Positions 23,901 to 38,900 of a stretch of 64,000 bases of DNA are shown here, in pieces (position 1 is the first letter of the stretch; every line of letters starts with the position of its first letter). A program made the position numbers and the translations under genes. The notes beneath the pieces are model-generated. The model had not been told where the DNA came from and did not search any database. It saw nothing but the letters and a program-made list of their open reading frames with translations. The stretch is from Symsagittifera roscoffensis (Eukaryota > Xenacoelomorpha > Acoela > Convolutidae): assembly GCF_963678635.1 (NCBI RefSeq), contig NC_087065.1, forward strand, positions 59,980,754 to 60,044,753. Direction: 5' to 3'.

Positions 23901-26900
23901 TCCGCGTTTGGAACAACAAGAGTCTTCGGTTCAAGCCGGTTCCCTGTTCTATTTTGCAAAGATAACAAGTTCCACTTTGAAAAAATATAGCTGTTAAACG
24001 CGTGTGGTTGCTTATATTATATCGCCTTAGTTACTTCAGTACTAAATTTTCCAAATATTGCAATAAATCATAGTAGTTGAGTTTCTTGAACTGAAACTTT
24101 GCGGATATCAAAAATAAATTGAGGCTTTTTTGAAATACTGAAATACATCTTCGCATTTTTTGATTAGTCCTAAAGAGATAATTTTTGAAATTGTGATTTT
24201 ATCTGTTCACACAGTTTTGAAAAAAAAAATAATTTTCCATTTTTTTAGTTGATTCCTTCTTTTGGGCTGAAGTTGTCAAATGACCTCTAATGACTTTTAA
24301 GTTAGCTAGAGAACGGGTCGTAGTTTGTTTTAAAAAATTTCGAAAAGTTTACTTCGAGTATTTCAACGAGTACTTCGCAAATATTGGCGCCAGACTTGTA
24401 CAAAAAAAAACAACTTGCATGGAGAAGGTTGCTGTTCGTCAGTAGCAATCGTTATTTTTGAAAAAAAAAATGATTTATTTGAAGTCATTGAAATAATCGA
24501 AAGTCTAAAAAAAACACATTACAGATTGCTACTATATCAATATTGTTCACGTCAAACACTTAAAAAATATACTAGCAGATCCTCTGACTGAAATTTTTAC
24601 CCTGAAGTTTACCCAAACTGTTTAAAAATTGTAAAAATTGTTCCAGACGAAGTAAAAATCGATTACCCTACTCACTAAAGACCAATTTCGCTTTTTCCAG
24701 ATCTGGAAAAACGTTTTGAGCGTTTATTTTTAAGACGAGCCCAATCATATGTACACAAATTTAATATCAACCGAAACGCTCAGTTTGGTTTCAGATCAAA
24801 AAGGAACACTGTTGACGCCCTTCCTCATTGATGGAAGAAGTTTTAACATTGCTTAGAAACATAAAATTTAACTGTTCAGAACGCTTTTTTTTAGGCCTCA
24901 AAGGCTTTTGAAACAGTTGATCACTCTAATTCGCTTTAAAAAAATTGGAACTTAAATTCTTGGAATCTTAATTTGACACTCGCTATCAGTACATTGAAAC
25001 AAACTCTTTTAAGACCGAACTTTAATTGGTATCTTTTGGAGTACCTCAGAGATCTATCGTTGGCCCACTTTTATTCATACTTTATATAAACGATTATCAA
25101 ATGGTCACGAAAAAAATCAGATCTGGAAAAGAAAATTAAATCAGAATAAAATTTTTTTAAAGCGCAGGATAGATTCAATCACTGAATCAATACGTAAAAA
25201 TAAAACATATACCGTGAGAGATTTTTTTTTTGCATATGATTTCTGAAATTATCCGGGAAAATTATTCAGAAAGAGTGCCAAGTTGATCCATTGAGATATG
25301 CCATTAAGGAACAAAAATTAGACGTGACTTTTTCAAAAAGAAAATCAAATCGAAAGTTGGCTATAAATAGAAATTAACGATTTCAGAAAGAGGGTCGGTT
25401 TCAGAGTGTCAATTACATCTAAAATTTGAAAAATGTTTATTAATGTTGTAACTTTTTCTCGCCTGGGTTAGTTTTGGGAAAAGGGCTTCTCGGTTTCATT
25501 TGAATAGTTTTCATCATACATTTTTGGAAAATTACATTTTAGGAGGAGAGATTTTTTTGGGCATGCTTTGAGACATTTTTTGCTGATTATGTAGAATTTG
25601 TTTCTGTTGGTTATAAAATTAATTTTTTTGAAAAGAAGCGTAGAAAATTGCGAATAAAGAGGCTTATGTTTAATAAATGTTTACCGGTAGAAAGGTCCAT
25701 TGCATTGGATCTAAGAAATTAACTATTTTTTTTGTTTTCAGCTTAATGAGACAGCTGGAAAGGGGCTGTGTTGGCTTAATGGTGTTCTCCCAAGTTATTC
25801 CAATTTGTATTTGTAAATTTTTATCAATAAGTCTGTAACTAGATATCGTTTGGAAACAATTTATTATTATTGTAAGTATGGAATTTCTCGCAGTTTCATT
25901 ACATTTGCATTTTTTCATGCATGCCCACAGGTATATATTTGCCTCGGGGTATATAATATTTTTCTTAATTTTTTTTTCATATTTTGATGTTGATTTTGTG
26001 ATTAAAAAAGTTTTATTTGATAAGATTGTACCAATTGCGAGTTGACGAAAAGAACTATTCAGCATGAATTGAATTAGAATCTAAACTTTTCTGTAAAGAA
26101 GTGGCGAATTTTCAAATCCAGAAAATTGGGGTTCAAATATTTTGATTTTTTTTTTGTTGTACCGTAAATGCTTTTTGGCGAGAGTTACAACCTTTGAATT
26201 AGACGTCAAAAGGAGTCTCAGGAGTCTAAAAAAAAGGCATTAGGATCGCGTAAAAAAATGAATATCGTCAAATAGTAACGAAAGGAAAGCCTCTGCGTTT
26301 TAAAGGGACTGAAATTCTGAGAAGGGCTGTATGATTCACACTTACACACCCCTGATTCAATTTAAAATAAATCTCAACCTAAAAGAATCAATTTGAGTTA
26401 CATTTAAAACCTTTGCCGTTGCATCCTATCATCAACTTGAAGTTTTAGCTTGTTTTCAGTTTTTTAGGAACTGCAGATTATTGCTTTTTCCTAATACACA
26501 TGATACGCAATCGTTGCTAGAGAATGAAGCAAAGAAAAAATAGCAAAAAAAAAGCATGCAGATTTTAATCAAGGGCACAAATCACAAATGAGACTGGCCG
26601 TTGAGAGCAGAACAGCTCCGCCGTTGGTTTGTTTCCTCTTCCGCCGATGATGATTGATCCTAGTTAATCGGCTTCTTGTTTTCATGATAACTTATAGCAA
26701 TAGAGATAACTAGTAATAGAGAGTGTGGTTATAATCTAGGTTGGAAGATGTGTTCCGTCCTGTGTACAAGTTCTACACCCACTTGATAGACCCCTCCATG
26801 TCTGCCTCCATAGACGTCTATGCCCTCATGTTCTTCTTCGACTTCATCACTTACCTCATCCTCATCTTCAACTGGTGGGCATTCAGTGTGAGTACTTTAC

Positions 26901-29900
26901 TGTAAACTAGTGTATACACATACACACACATACGCAAACAACATAAGGAGTTCTTACAACATCAAGAAAAAACTTGCCGAGCGAATTAATAATTCTGATC
27001 ACGCAGAGTATCACGTGTCACAATTAATAGAGTATCACAATTAATAGAGTATCACGCATCAATCTATAGCAGCCTGCTAAATTACTATATAAGTAGAAAT
27101 TTGGAATGGTAGGAGAAAAAAGAAAAGAAACAAAACGTCTGTCATGGTACAAAGAAGTCGCATTTTTTCATCAGCATTTTTGGTCCATCTGAAATCTTTT
27201 AAATAAAAGCGACAAGAAAAGCGAAGCAAATTGTTTCAATCGCTCTTTGTTCCAAATCCGATCTACTGACCTTTCGTTTTCAAATGGTAAACTGTAAGAA
27301 AAATAAAAGAATGAACTAAAACTACTTAATTTGAATTGAAATGTCCTCATCTTTCGAAATACAGAGAAAAAATGTTCTTTTCAAAAAAAAATTGGGAAAC
27401 TGGTCAATTTATATTATATACAACATTCTTGAGAAGTTCTGCTGCCGTTTCAGGATATTGGAACGAACCAAAACGTAACCAAGTACCTGGAAGAAGACCG
27501 GATCCCGAGTATGTTTCTAGCGATGCTGCTAGTCCAGTTCCTCCTCACCCTCATAGACAGAGCCATCTACTTAAGGAAGTTTGTGCTGGGCAAGTTTGTG
27601 TTCCAGATAGTCCAGGTCATCGCCATCAATACCTGGATGTTCTTCATCATTCCTAAAACAACCAAAAAGTAAGCCGTCTTTCGTTTTTCGCATCTGGTCT
27701 AGGTTTTCACTTTAAGTTCACATTTCCAATGATAGTTCATTTAAGATTGAACTTAAGTGTTAACTATAGATGTTTCTTGAAACTGAAGCATGAATATGAT
27801 ATGATTTGTTTTTCAAAAATACAAATATAAGAAAATCAAAAGTTTTTCTTATTTGCTTGAGCTCGTTATATATTTTACAAATGTCTGTTGTCTATATTTC
27901 TTACTTTTATTTCTGTTTAGGAAATTCACTTCTAACTTGCCGGTGCAGATGTGGTACTTTTTCCGGAGTATTTACTTCGGGCTGGCGGCTGTCCAGATCA
28001 GGTGTGGATACCCCACCCGAATCCTGGGAAACTTTCTCGCCAAGAGATACTCCATCATCAACCTTGTCTTCTTCAAGATGTACGCTTTTTTTTACTACAT
28101 TGCATAGTTAGATTATCAGGTTAAATAAAAAAGGAACAACTAACAAACATATTGAAAGACTCCGGTATGATTCATGAGTTTATGATAATTTTTTAGCCAA
28201 AATCTGTAAAACAAATTATCTTCCAATCACTTTACGCTATTCACTAAGCAATCATTTGTGTTTTTTAGAATCAGAAGTTTCTGCGCTCTTGGACGTATCA
28301 TTGAAAAACTAGCGATGCTTCAGAAAACTGCAAATTCCGCGCACATTAAAAAAAAAATATTGTATACAAGCCTTTTGTATGGTTTCATCAAGGGCCGGAT
28401 CTAGGATTTTCTCGAGGGGTGGAGAGGCGAGTTTCAAAAAATTTTCAAAAATTTTATCGATCTTTTTTAGGTCGACCAATATGATTTTCTGAGCTCTACC
28501 AAATCATTATAAAGACCCTATTTTGACCAAATTTTCTGCGCCGCGACGATTTTTTGAAAAAAGGCGTTATTAGGCACTTTTTGGAAAATTTTGACCAAAA
28601 AGTCGCTTTTTTTCGGCGCGCCCAAGCCGCCTTTAGAAAAGTTTTAGGGTCAGTCAGCCAAAAATAAATTTTTCAAAATAGTAAAAAGGGAGAACCCGTT
28701 GGGTCGGCAGGGGGTCGAATCCCTGAGGGAGAAGAGGCGTCCAAGCCCCCCTCCCCCCTTAATCCGCTGGTGGTTTCATCACAACAAATTTAAGTTCTTA
28801 ATGATGGCTAGAAATCAATGGCTAGAAATCAACTCTTTTAAACGTGTACATCAGTTTGTTGCCACCACTTTGAGTCATCTGTTATAAAAAAAAAAATCAT
28901 ACAAAAAACTTCTAGACACGTTTTTTTTTACAGAAAACAAGTACAAAGCGAACGCAGGCGAAAACCCCTAACTTTTAGACTGGAAATATTTACATCTTCA
29001 ATATTGTCAATCTTGACAACATCTGCAGATATAGCGGCATTTAATTGTTCCAAACATTGACGCAAAAACAGCAGCCAAGTGTTCTCTCAAAAACTCAAGT
29101 CCAATTATAGTGAAATCCAATTCCACTTTTCTTCAGTTTATGTAGTTTAAGACAGTAAAAACCTAAAACACATAATCAGTAGCCCATGGATTAGCTAAAC
29201 TACTCAAATATGAGGTTTTGGTTTTGTGTTATAGCTTCCGATCTCTGCCTTTTATTCTGGAGCTGCGTGCTCTTATGGACTGGATGTGGACTGACTCCTC
29301 CCTCATGCTGTTCCACTGGGTGCGTCTCGAGGACATCTACGCCTCTGTCTTCTCCATCAAGTGCAATCGCAAGTTCTCCCAGGACTTCCCCTACAAACGA
29401 GGAGCCAAGAGGTACTCTTCATTCCTTCAGAAACCATACTTTTTCAAACACTTTAGCACACTTTAGCCTCTATTCTAGCATTATCCGGTGTAAAAGTATT
29501 TTCGATTGCTTTTTTTAATCGAATTATGGAATTGTAGAATATTTATCTAGAATTATACAATTCTACTGGCTCCTTCCATTGATATGAAAAAAATAATTAT
29601 AATGCTCGCTCTGGATAGAAAATAAATAATTGTTTCAATCATTGGGGAGGAACTTTGTATTCGGGTGTGTTTTAGTTTTTTCTTTTTTCTTTTTGCTTTT
29701 GTTTTCCACGCAAAATCAGGTACCACAAACAATCATCGGACTGGGTTGAGTGATATATCATATTAAAACCCATTCAATCGTGATTCGATTGAAATTAAAA
29801 TTTCCAGAAAATGTTCCCAGTATCGAGAAAAATTGGTTTGAAACTTTTGATTTTCGTCCTAATTCGAGCGAATAAAGCAAGTGAGCAGGCTTACAACAGC

Positions 29901-32900
29901 TTAATTATTCCTAATTTATCTATTTTATTTATATAAATTATACGTAAGCCTTAAATTAGGCATAAGCTCCAAAAACTTAGTTTTAGGCAAGTAAAGTTAG
30001 TGTTTGGAGTTCTTAGATTTTTTTTGAGAACCAAAAACTTCAAAAAAATCAAAATTTTTCTGCAGAAAAATTTGAAAAAAAAAATTAAATTTTTTTCAAT
30101 TTTGAGTTTTTTTCGAGTCATTTTCTACAAAAATTGATGTCAATATGCCTATATTACTCTGACTGTCAGATATGCCAAAATTATAGTTTTTGTCCGATCC
30201 TTTTATCACACCACGCAGAAAATACTACACTAAATTGAAGAAAAAAAAACTGTAACCGGCTATCCTTGTATTTTTTCTTTTTGTTTTCCACGCAAAATCA
30301 GGTACCACAAACAATCATCGGACTGGGTTGAGTGATATATCATATTAAAACCCATTCAATCGTGATTCGATTGAAATTAAAATTTCTTGACAATGTTCCC
30401 TGTGTCGAGAAAAATTGACACTATGTCCTAATTCGAGCTGATAAAGCAAGCAAGCAGGCTAGCTTAATGATGCCTAATTTATCTGTTTTATTTATATAAA
30501 TTAGGCATAAGCCCTAAATTAGGCGTAAGCCCTAAAACTCACGACGCAGAAAAAACGACGCTAATTCGAAAAAAAAACGTTTTTCGTTTTTTTTAAGGCT
30601 AAGGTCGAAACAATCTGTGTACTTGCCTAGTAACCGGCTATCCTTGTATTATATTTAATAATTTCGTCATTATATTTAATGGTTCCATAGAACTTATCTT
30701 AAATTGTTGTCTTTAAGTGTTGGCTCGCATTAAAAACTTTTAAACAGAACGGAAGTATCATTTCAATGAGACACAAGTCTCATCCTCCTATTAAGAGTAT
30801 TATGTCAAAATGATTAGTAACAGCAGTAGCAATTGATATACTAAAATGCAGATCCATCATCATCAAGTATGGAGTGGGTGGGTTCCTGTTGACCACTCTC
30901 GTGCTCACCATCTGGTTCCCCCTACTCTTCATGTCCCTGGTGTACACTGCCTCCGAGAAAAACCCCCCTGTAGAAGCCACTGTCGAAATCACAATCGGCG
31001 CATTCCAGGTATACTATCATCATTCAACTTAAAAGCACCAATTGGCATGGCTTGCCAGGCGCAGATATTGTATTTTCTTAAAAGTAGCTTAAAGGGGTTT
31101 TCTTAAATGTTAAAAAAATCCGGGCTCTTAAAACTTATAAAGAACCTATTTTGACCTTTGTTTGACCCACCACTCAAAATCCGATACCAGATTAAATTTT
31201 GAATAACTATCCCTAATAACTGACCAGCCGTTCATATGATCTAGAACAGTGAATAATTAATTCAATGGCCCGGAGCAAAACAAGCATTTAAAAAATGCAG
31301 ACAAATTTAAATACATACAATTTTCGCTTCGATGTGCATAATCCAGATTCTGAGTTCTGAATAGTTGAAAGTCATGATTTTTTCGATCATAGAAACTCTT
31401 TTTTCTTCAGCCCATCTTCATCGCTTCTACTCAGCAGAACTTAGTCCAGTACAGTACCAAGGAATACGAGGACCTACAACGGGAGTACCAGTCGGAACCG
31501 GTTAGTAGCGAAACAAGCTATGAAATCAAGGAACCAATATCTCAAACTGGAGTATTACTTTTTTGGAACGTGAAACTGATATGATTCTGATAAATGGAAA
31601 ATAGCAGCAAGCTGTGTGGAGAAACAAAATTGTGTTTAAGTGTCAATCAACACAGAGAAGACAGTTTTATAGGTCATGTTCAGGGGCGGATCTAGGATTT
31701 CCTCGAGGGGGAGGGGGCGGTTTTTAGAAGAAAAATCGAGCATTTTGTCGACCTTTGTTGACCAACATTTTGAAAAGTACAGTCCAAAAAAGGCGTTTTT
31801 AGGCACTTAACGGAAAATGTTTACCAAAAAAAATGGGTTTCTCTCGGCGTGCGCTCCCCTTCAAAATTATAATACATCGGCGCCAAAGGCGCCTAAGAAA
31901 ATTTTAAGGCTGGTCTGCCGAAAATGGATGTCATGCAACAATGCGAAAAGGGTTAGGTTGGCGAGTTGGTCGAATCGCTGAGGGGGAGGAGAAATTTACA
32001 CTATTAATCCAGTTTCCTCAAAATGGATTCATTTGATCATTCCTAAAATTGCCTGCGTTTATTGACACTGCATGCTTGCTGTGTTTTCATGCAGAAAGCG
32101 CGCTCTTTCATCAAAAAGTACGAACCAGAGGATCTGGTGGAGGTGAACCTGAACGGAAATTCAATCCAGTTGTGGGGAGCATCTCCTCCTAGTAGAGAGG
32201 AACTGGTCAAGACTCTGAGGAACGCCGACAAGGATGTCCAGATGCGATTCGACTGGAACTTCGTCAGGTATGTGAAACTAGGGGTCATGTCAATTAAGAA
32301 ACATAATGTCAAGGCAGACCTATCTGATTTGGCTTCAGTTAAGTTAATGCCTGGTAATTATCACCGAACTAGAAGGGAGCCGTAGTAAGAAGACCCGGCA
32401 TAATAATAGATTGGTTAATAGGCAGTGGAAAGCCACAGGCACTTGGGAAACCGATAATGATCAATGTTGTTGGGTTCCAGTGCAATCTTAGATCGTTTCT
32501 CGCTGGAATCCATATAGTAACAAAAAGTCTGTAGAACAGAGCCAAGCAGCTGGCGTATTCGAAATCTTTCAGTGTGATACATGGCGAAACATTTATCGGA
32601 GCATGGAGTTCATTGAGACAACTAGAAAATAGATCTAATCCGTCAAATTCGCGCAGTCATCATGCAACTTATGTAGAATATTACAAAAGAACCATACACA
32701 AGTTGTTTCTTCTTTGCAGTAGATCTACACGCACGACTATGTCCGAATCGAATAGTCCCTAATGCTCATATTTGTTCCAGAAGCATTCTTCCAAAAACAT
32801 GCAAAATAGTTTTCCTTGGAATGTTCTAGAAGGACGCAAGTGGGTGCGACGAAAGCAAGTGAGGCTTCGAGTGGATTCAACTACATCAAACTGAACACTT

Positions 32901-35900
32901 CAATCAGAGTGGAGTTGGCCAATCTACTGACAGGAGAAACCAAAGGACCAAAGCGACCAGTGTTAGTTTCATCTCTTTAATACCGCTAAAGTATCTTTTA
33001 ACCGGACACGTTTTAGCGGGCACTTAAACAACTGAATTCTCATTCGCCACAAAGGCAATTTTGGTGTTTACAGAATGGGTACAGAACGCATGAGAAATTC
33101 AAGCATCGATTTTGAACAAAAATTTAGAGTTTGATTCTTTCGAAGGTTGCAGATGAACTTTGGATTCGGGAGTGTTTTATTTCAACTCAAGTGCAAGTCG
33201 CAAAGACATGCCCATTTAGGATAAATGATAAAACAAACTTGTATCCCTCTCATTTGTGATTCGGATCACTATGAAAAATTTCGATCGAGCAGAAACGTTT
33301 GAGTATTTTGCTTTCCAATTCAAACTTGATTATTACACTCGCAATTAGCGTTGTTTATTAGTACGAACATTTTTTTTCTAGCCTAACTCGCTAATAAAAG
33401 TGTTCATTGAAAGTGGAAAGTGTTCACTTATTTGGTGGCACTATTGCTATAATCACGATCTAGCATTGGAAGTTTCATAGCATCTGTTCTCTGCTTTATT
33501 TGTGACTAGTGTTTGTGATGTATTAAGCGTGCGTAGTTAGTACGAGACACTGATAATTTTAGGTCGCAGTTGGTCGCTGATTGAATTCAAAATCTAGCCG
33601 AATTCTTAATAATTTTGAACGGATGCGTATTTGCATTTTTACTTGTTGCACTTTATAGAGCTACTTTTTGTCGTTATAGAGCTGCTTTTTGTCGTGCTCT
33701 CGCTAGTGCTTGCGATGCGAAGCTTCGTCTTTGGATTAAAATGTCTACTCCGCCTCTTGCTTGTCAAAAACGCAAAAAGTATACACAGCGGCGAAGCTGA
33801 AAAATACCCACGCCAGCAACAAAACGGCAAAAAGTCAATTTTCTATAAATTACTGAAATCACCCGAAATCAAAGAGTAATCATTTTTTTGTTTCAACTAA
33901 AATTTTTATTTTTTTTCTGCCCTTCAACTTGTCTGAAGCATTTTTCGCTAAAAAAACATAAAAATTACATTTTTTTTGAAAGATTTACCATCGCACGCAA
34001 TGCTAAGGAAAAAAGGTCGAAGAACTTTATCTGTGAGAAGCGCTGAATGTTCCGACTGCCGTTTAAAGTCAAAGGGAAAGTTTTTTTTGTCAAAAATTGA
34101 TAAAATGATTGAAAAACATGCAAAGTTTTGATTTTTGGTGTTCTTTTTCTTCTTCATTTTATCCCCCGCTCGCTATGTTAAACAGAATTCTGGTAACCTT
34201 GGAAAATTTTGAACCTGATAATGTGAATATCCTCTTTTCCTCAGGTATTCTACCTTCTTTGGTATAATTTTTTGACATCCATTTTTGGCTTTTTTGACTG
34301 TGGTGCCAATATATTTACTTTGAAAGCGAGAGCGCAAAAAAAACTCCAAAAAAAGCCCAGAAAAGGCAAAATTTTTTGTCAATTAGTGTTTTTATAGTAT
34401 TCAGTGTATGCTCTAAGAATCAATTTGGTCGACCTAATTAAAAACAAAGGTCGACAAAAATTTAGACAGTTTTTGAAAAGCCCGTCTTCGGAAAAAACTT
34501 AGATCCTCCCCTGATCACAAGTAAAATATCTGATTTTCCCTTAAGTTCAGGACATCAGTACTTTCCATGAAAAAACCGTTAAAAAAAGCTAGTTAAAAAG
34601 TAAAATAGAAATTGGTCTGGAAGAAAAAACCACCCCGAGCACAAATATTTTGTCATTTTTTTCTAAATTCGGAACGAAAATTGTTCATTAAAACAGTAAT
34701 AGGTTATTTAGCTCGCATGTGTTAATTTGAAATAGTTTGATATTTCGTTTGATAGTTTGATATTCCGCAATATTTCGTCCTTTAAACTACTCATCTGTTA
34801 ATAGAAAACTCTTTAAAATAAACATAAATTTAACGAAGTCTTACTTGAAAAAAAAATTATTTTGAACTCATGGCTTTAATCAAAAATGTTTCGGAGAATA
34901 AATCACCTTGAGCACAAGTCATTCGTCACTTTCTTCGAAAGTCAGGACAATTACCTGGAGCAGTGAAAAGGCTTTAATAAAGCGGATAAATTTAATGCAA
35001 TTCAAATGATCAAATAAAGGCTAAACAGAAAATTGCATCTAAATTTGGTAAAGATATGATTTTGTTTTATAACATGGGCAATATAAACAGGGGCGGATCA
35101 AGGATTTTCTCGAAGGAGGGGGGGTTTCAAAAATTTTTCTAAATTTGTGTTGACTTTTTTTTAAGTTTGACCAAATTTTTTCCGAGCGCTCCCAGAAGAG
35201 AACAAAAACTGTATTGAGAAAAGTTTTGCGCCGCAGGCAAATTTTGAAAAAAGGTCAAAAAAGGCGTTTTTAAGAAATTTTTGGAAAATGTTGACCAAAA
35301 ATTGCGTTTTTTCGACGCGCGCTCCCCTTCGAAATAAGTATATATTGGCGCCAAAAGCGTTTTTAGAAAAATTTAGGGTTGCTCAGCCGATAATGTGATT
35401 CATAAAATAATACTTATGGGTGGAGCCTTTGGTTGGAGAGGGGGTCGAAACCCTGAGGGGGGATGGAGTGTCCGCCTGTCGCGCCCCCTAAATCCGTCCC
35501 TGATTATAAGTGTGCATCCGAATGTTTTTGTTTTGTTTCAGAATAATTCACAACCTGTTTCCGAAGTACATCCAAGTACCTTCAGCCGGTCCATCAGTTG
35601 CGATCTCACACCTAGGTGAGTCAGTTGTGCATAAAACAGTCACTTCCATATGAGTAGACCATCTACTCCTTTGCTCAATTATGGTTGCCTTCGCGTCTCT
35701 CTGCGATACTATTTGGCGCCTTTTGCATCAAAGTTCTTAAATTTTGAAAGTATTATGCGCTAAATTTTTTGGCTACCTACCACCATCCTAAAAGTGTACA
35801 AATAACCATTTTGCCAAAAAGTCAGAAAATGGTTGCAAAATGGGGTGACTGAAAATTTTGGCAGAGCTGAAAAAGAAAAACTATGAAGAAAGGTCAACAC

Positions 35901-38900
35901 AACATAAATTGTAAAAAAAAAATGCACCGTTACATTTCTCGCACCCTGTCAAAACTTCCTGCACACGCCATTGACCATCACTGAAATGTGTCAGTTTATT
36001 TTGCATTTTGTTGATCTCATTGTAACAAATGTTCAGTTTTCTAATAACTAGTTGTTTTTGTTCGATGGACTTTTTTATCAAAATTTTTTAGATGTCAATT
36101 AATGATCACGATGGTGAAAATTCAACAGAGTTTAGCTTCCAAAAATGTTACAAATAAAAGTGATAATGGTAAATGGCAAATTTAAAAATGGCTCTCCGCT
36201 CATCAACATTCATTAACCTACATTTTAATTCTACGCATTTTCATCACCGAATCATTTCAGTGATTTTTCACTAATAAGTTAGAGTAAAATATCACAATCA
36301 CCTTTTTGCAGCCGACACAAATTCCTCGGGATTAGTTGCACCAGGTAAGAAGTAACCACGCCCACGTTCATAAATATCATATCCCGCAGCTGTCCCCTTG
36401 TACTACCCCCCTTTGTTTCATAGCCCTGCTACTTCGATGAATACCATCATTGCGCGATCACTAAAAAAATAACTTGTTTGAAAATCAATTCCATGAAAAA
36501 AGTAGAATTTAATAGTCGTTGCCTGTGACGTGGCACGAGTTAGTATAATTGTTTATTTAATGGTAATCAAAGCTTAGTTATTAGAACTGGGATAATGTCT
36601 TAAATGCTTAGTAATGAAAAGGTTATCCCATTATTACCACTACTAAATTAGCGAAATATCAATTGTAGCGCATCTTCATCTTCGCATGGTTAAACTAAAA
36701 AATGGAGTATACGTAAATATTCAAGAACTACGAGTATTATAATAGTCTAAATTCCTCGAAGCTGTCTGCAAAAAGTTTGAAACTTGATGTTTCGATACTT
36801 CTGCTGACCTTTTGGACCAGGATTTTCAGTGTTACGGACCCTAGTGGGTATGTATTAATAACAAGGATCGCCGGTTACTGTGCAAGTAGCACAGAATGTT
36901 CCGACCACAGTCTGAAAGGAAATACAAAAAAAAGTTTTTTTTTTTACAAATTGGTGCCGTTTTTTTCTGCATGTTGTTATAAAAAAAATCCGGACGAAAA
37001 AAAAAATTTAGGCATCATTGAGAGTAATAGTAAAATAGGTCAATTAGAAAACAATTTTTGAAGAAAATTGACCGAAAAAAAAACAATTTTTTTTTCGTTT
37101 TTTGAAGTTTTTGAATTTCCATGTTTTGTTATTCCCAAAATTACGCTAAGAAACTCCAGAAACTACTTTTAGTTGAATAAAACTAAGTTTTCAGGGCTAA
37201 TATAAAGCTTGAAGGCTATTGTAAGAATATACCTTCACCTTATTAGCTCGAAATTAGACCAAAAATCAAAAATTTTAAAAGACTGGTTTTTCTCCACATT
37301 GTGAAAAAAGTGTGGAAATTTTTAATGTCGTTCGCATCACGACTGAAAGGGTTTTGATATGACATATCACTCATTCCAGTCTGATGATTATTTGTGGTAC
37401 CTGCTTTTCGTTATTTGTAAAACGAAAAGCAAAAAAAAAATAAAACACCCGAATACAAGTTTTCTCCCCGTTTTCAATGGTCGGAACAACAAAGATAGCC
37501 GTTTACTGCACAAGCATCACAGAATGTTCCGGCTACTATAGTCTTAAAAATACTACAAAACAGTTTATTTCAACAAATTAGGGTCGTTTTTCCGCGTGGT
37601 GTGACAAAAAGAGCCGAAAGAAAAACAAGACTTTAATCATATTTGACAGTCATAGTAAAATTGACTAGAAAAATTACAAAAATAAGAAGCTCTCAAATAA
37701 TCAAAAACGTCGCTACGCGAATAAAACTAAGTTTTCGCATTTTGAGTTAAGCAATTGTAAGCTTTTAAGCCATAAAAATAAGCTATTGTAAGCCTGCTCG
37801 CTCGCTTTATTCCCTTATTCGCTATTAGTTTGAAGTTTTTAAATGTCGTTCGAATCACGATTGTAAGGGTTTTAATATGATATATCACTCAATTCTCTCT
37901 GATGATTATTTATGGTAGCTGATTTTGCGTGGAAAACAAAAAAAAAGAAAAAGTTAAAGAACACGCGAAAACGAAGTTCCTCCCCATTTTGCAAATGATC
38001 GGAAGAATAACTTTTACTTTCAAAACTGTTTTTTATATGCTTAGGATAGAACAGAACTAAAATTGATTAGGTTAGTTGAGACGCCAAACTTAGTTCATTA
38101 GAGGAATCATTATAGCATTAATATAATAAAAAAATTAATTTTAATTTCCCAAAGAGTCGCTCTTGGCAGTTTGATTTTTCAATAGCATGTAAAGCTTTGC
38201 CCTTCTTTGTTTTTTGTTCACTTTTGAGAAAGAAATTATAATAGTTTAATCAATTTGATTAAACGGCATAATAAATTTTTTAGGGTACTAAGTTCGAAAA
38301 TCCTTATAACAGATGAATTTCAACCTGACCAGCTCGAAAAAAATCACCAGATTCAAAAATTGTTTTTAAGAGTAAAGAACCTAGTGAAGACTCTTATACA
38401 GGTCCTGCTGATTTTTTTTGTTTTTTTTTGTTATTTTTAACAAGTCTTAAAATGTGCATAAAAGTCTCTAATAACTACAGATGTGCATTCATACATATTG
38501 ATGCATTTATGAATGCTTTTGGCTATATATGCACTTTTTTGAATTCAATTGAAGTTCACCTGTCTGGAAAAGATGTAAAAAACACTCTCCAAATAGGAAC
38601 GTAAAAATGACGCGAAAAAACGAACCATTTGTAGTTTCAAAAATGGATTTTAATTTTTAGATTTCCAGCGGAATAAAAACTTTACCTATTGATCCAGTTT
38701 TCTCTAGTTGGATTTATGTTATCAGAAAAGCGCCATTCATAAATTGGTTTAGAAATTTAAAGAGTTTAAATGACATCTATTATTTTCTTTGAAATTTGAA
38801 AGTTGCGATTTTTTCAACAAAATGAGTGTTTTTTTTTTATGTTTACTTGCGTTGATTACTTTTAGTCCTTTGAATCAAATTAGTCCTCTGTTTGCCCTAA

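Larger units (their letters stand above)
26888..32829 (+). other. PIEZO introns between exons 16 and 23
   Basis: Introns at 26888-27453, 27669-27920, 28080-29234, 29412-30851, 31009-31410, 31501-32094 and 32268-32829. They hold two CAGGGGCGGATC-family copies and two H1 copies (listed separately), a short AATTAATAGAGTATCAC tandem repeat near 27020-27055, and otherwise nothing recognised. Confidence 0.5.
32962..36311 (+). other. PIEZO introns around exon 24
   Basis: They hold a SINE-like copy (33352), an H2-like copy (34030-34685), further H2 and CAGGGGCGGATC fragments (34430-34514, 34880-34950) and a full TIR element (35088-35503). Positions 35616-36311 have no recognised content. Confidence 0.5.

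Noticed and set aside
25670-26065. 131-codon minus-strand ORF in a PIEZO intron
   Set aside because: It is Lys/Ile/Asn-rich as expected of random A+T-rich DNA, with no recognisable domain, no splice support and no repeat-family match.
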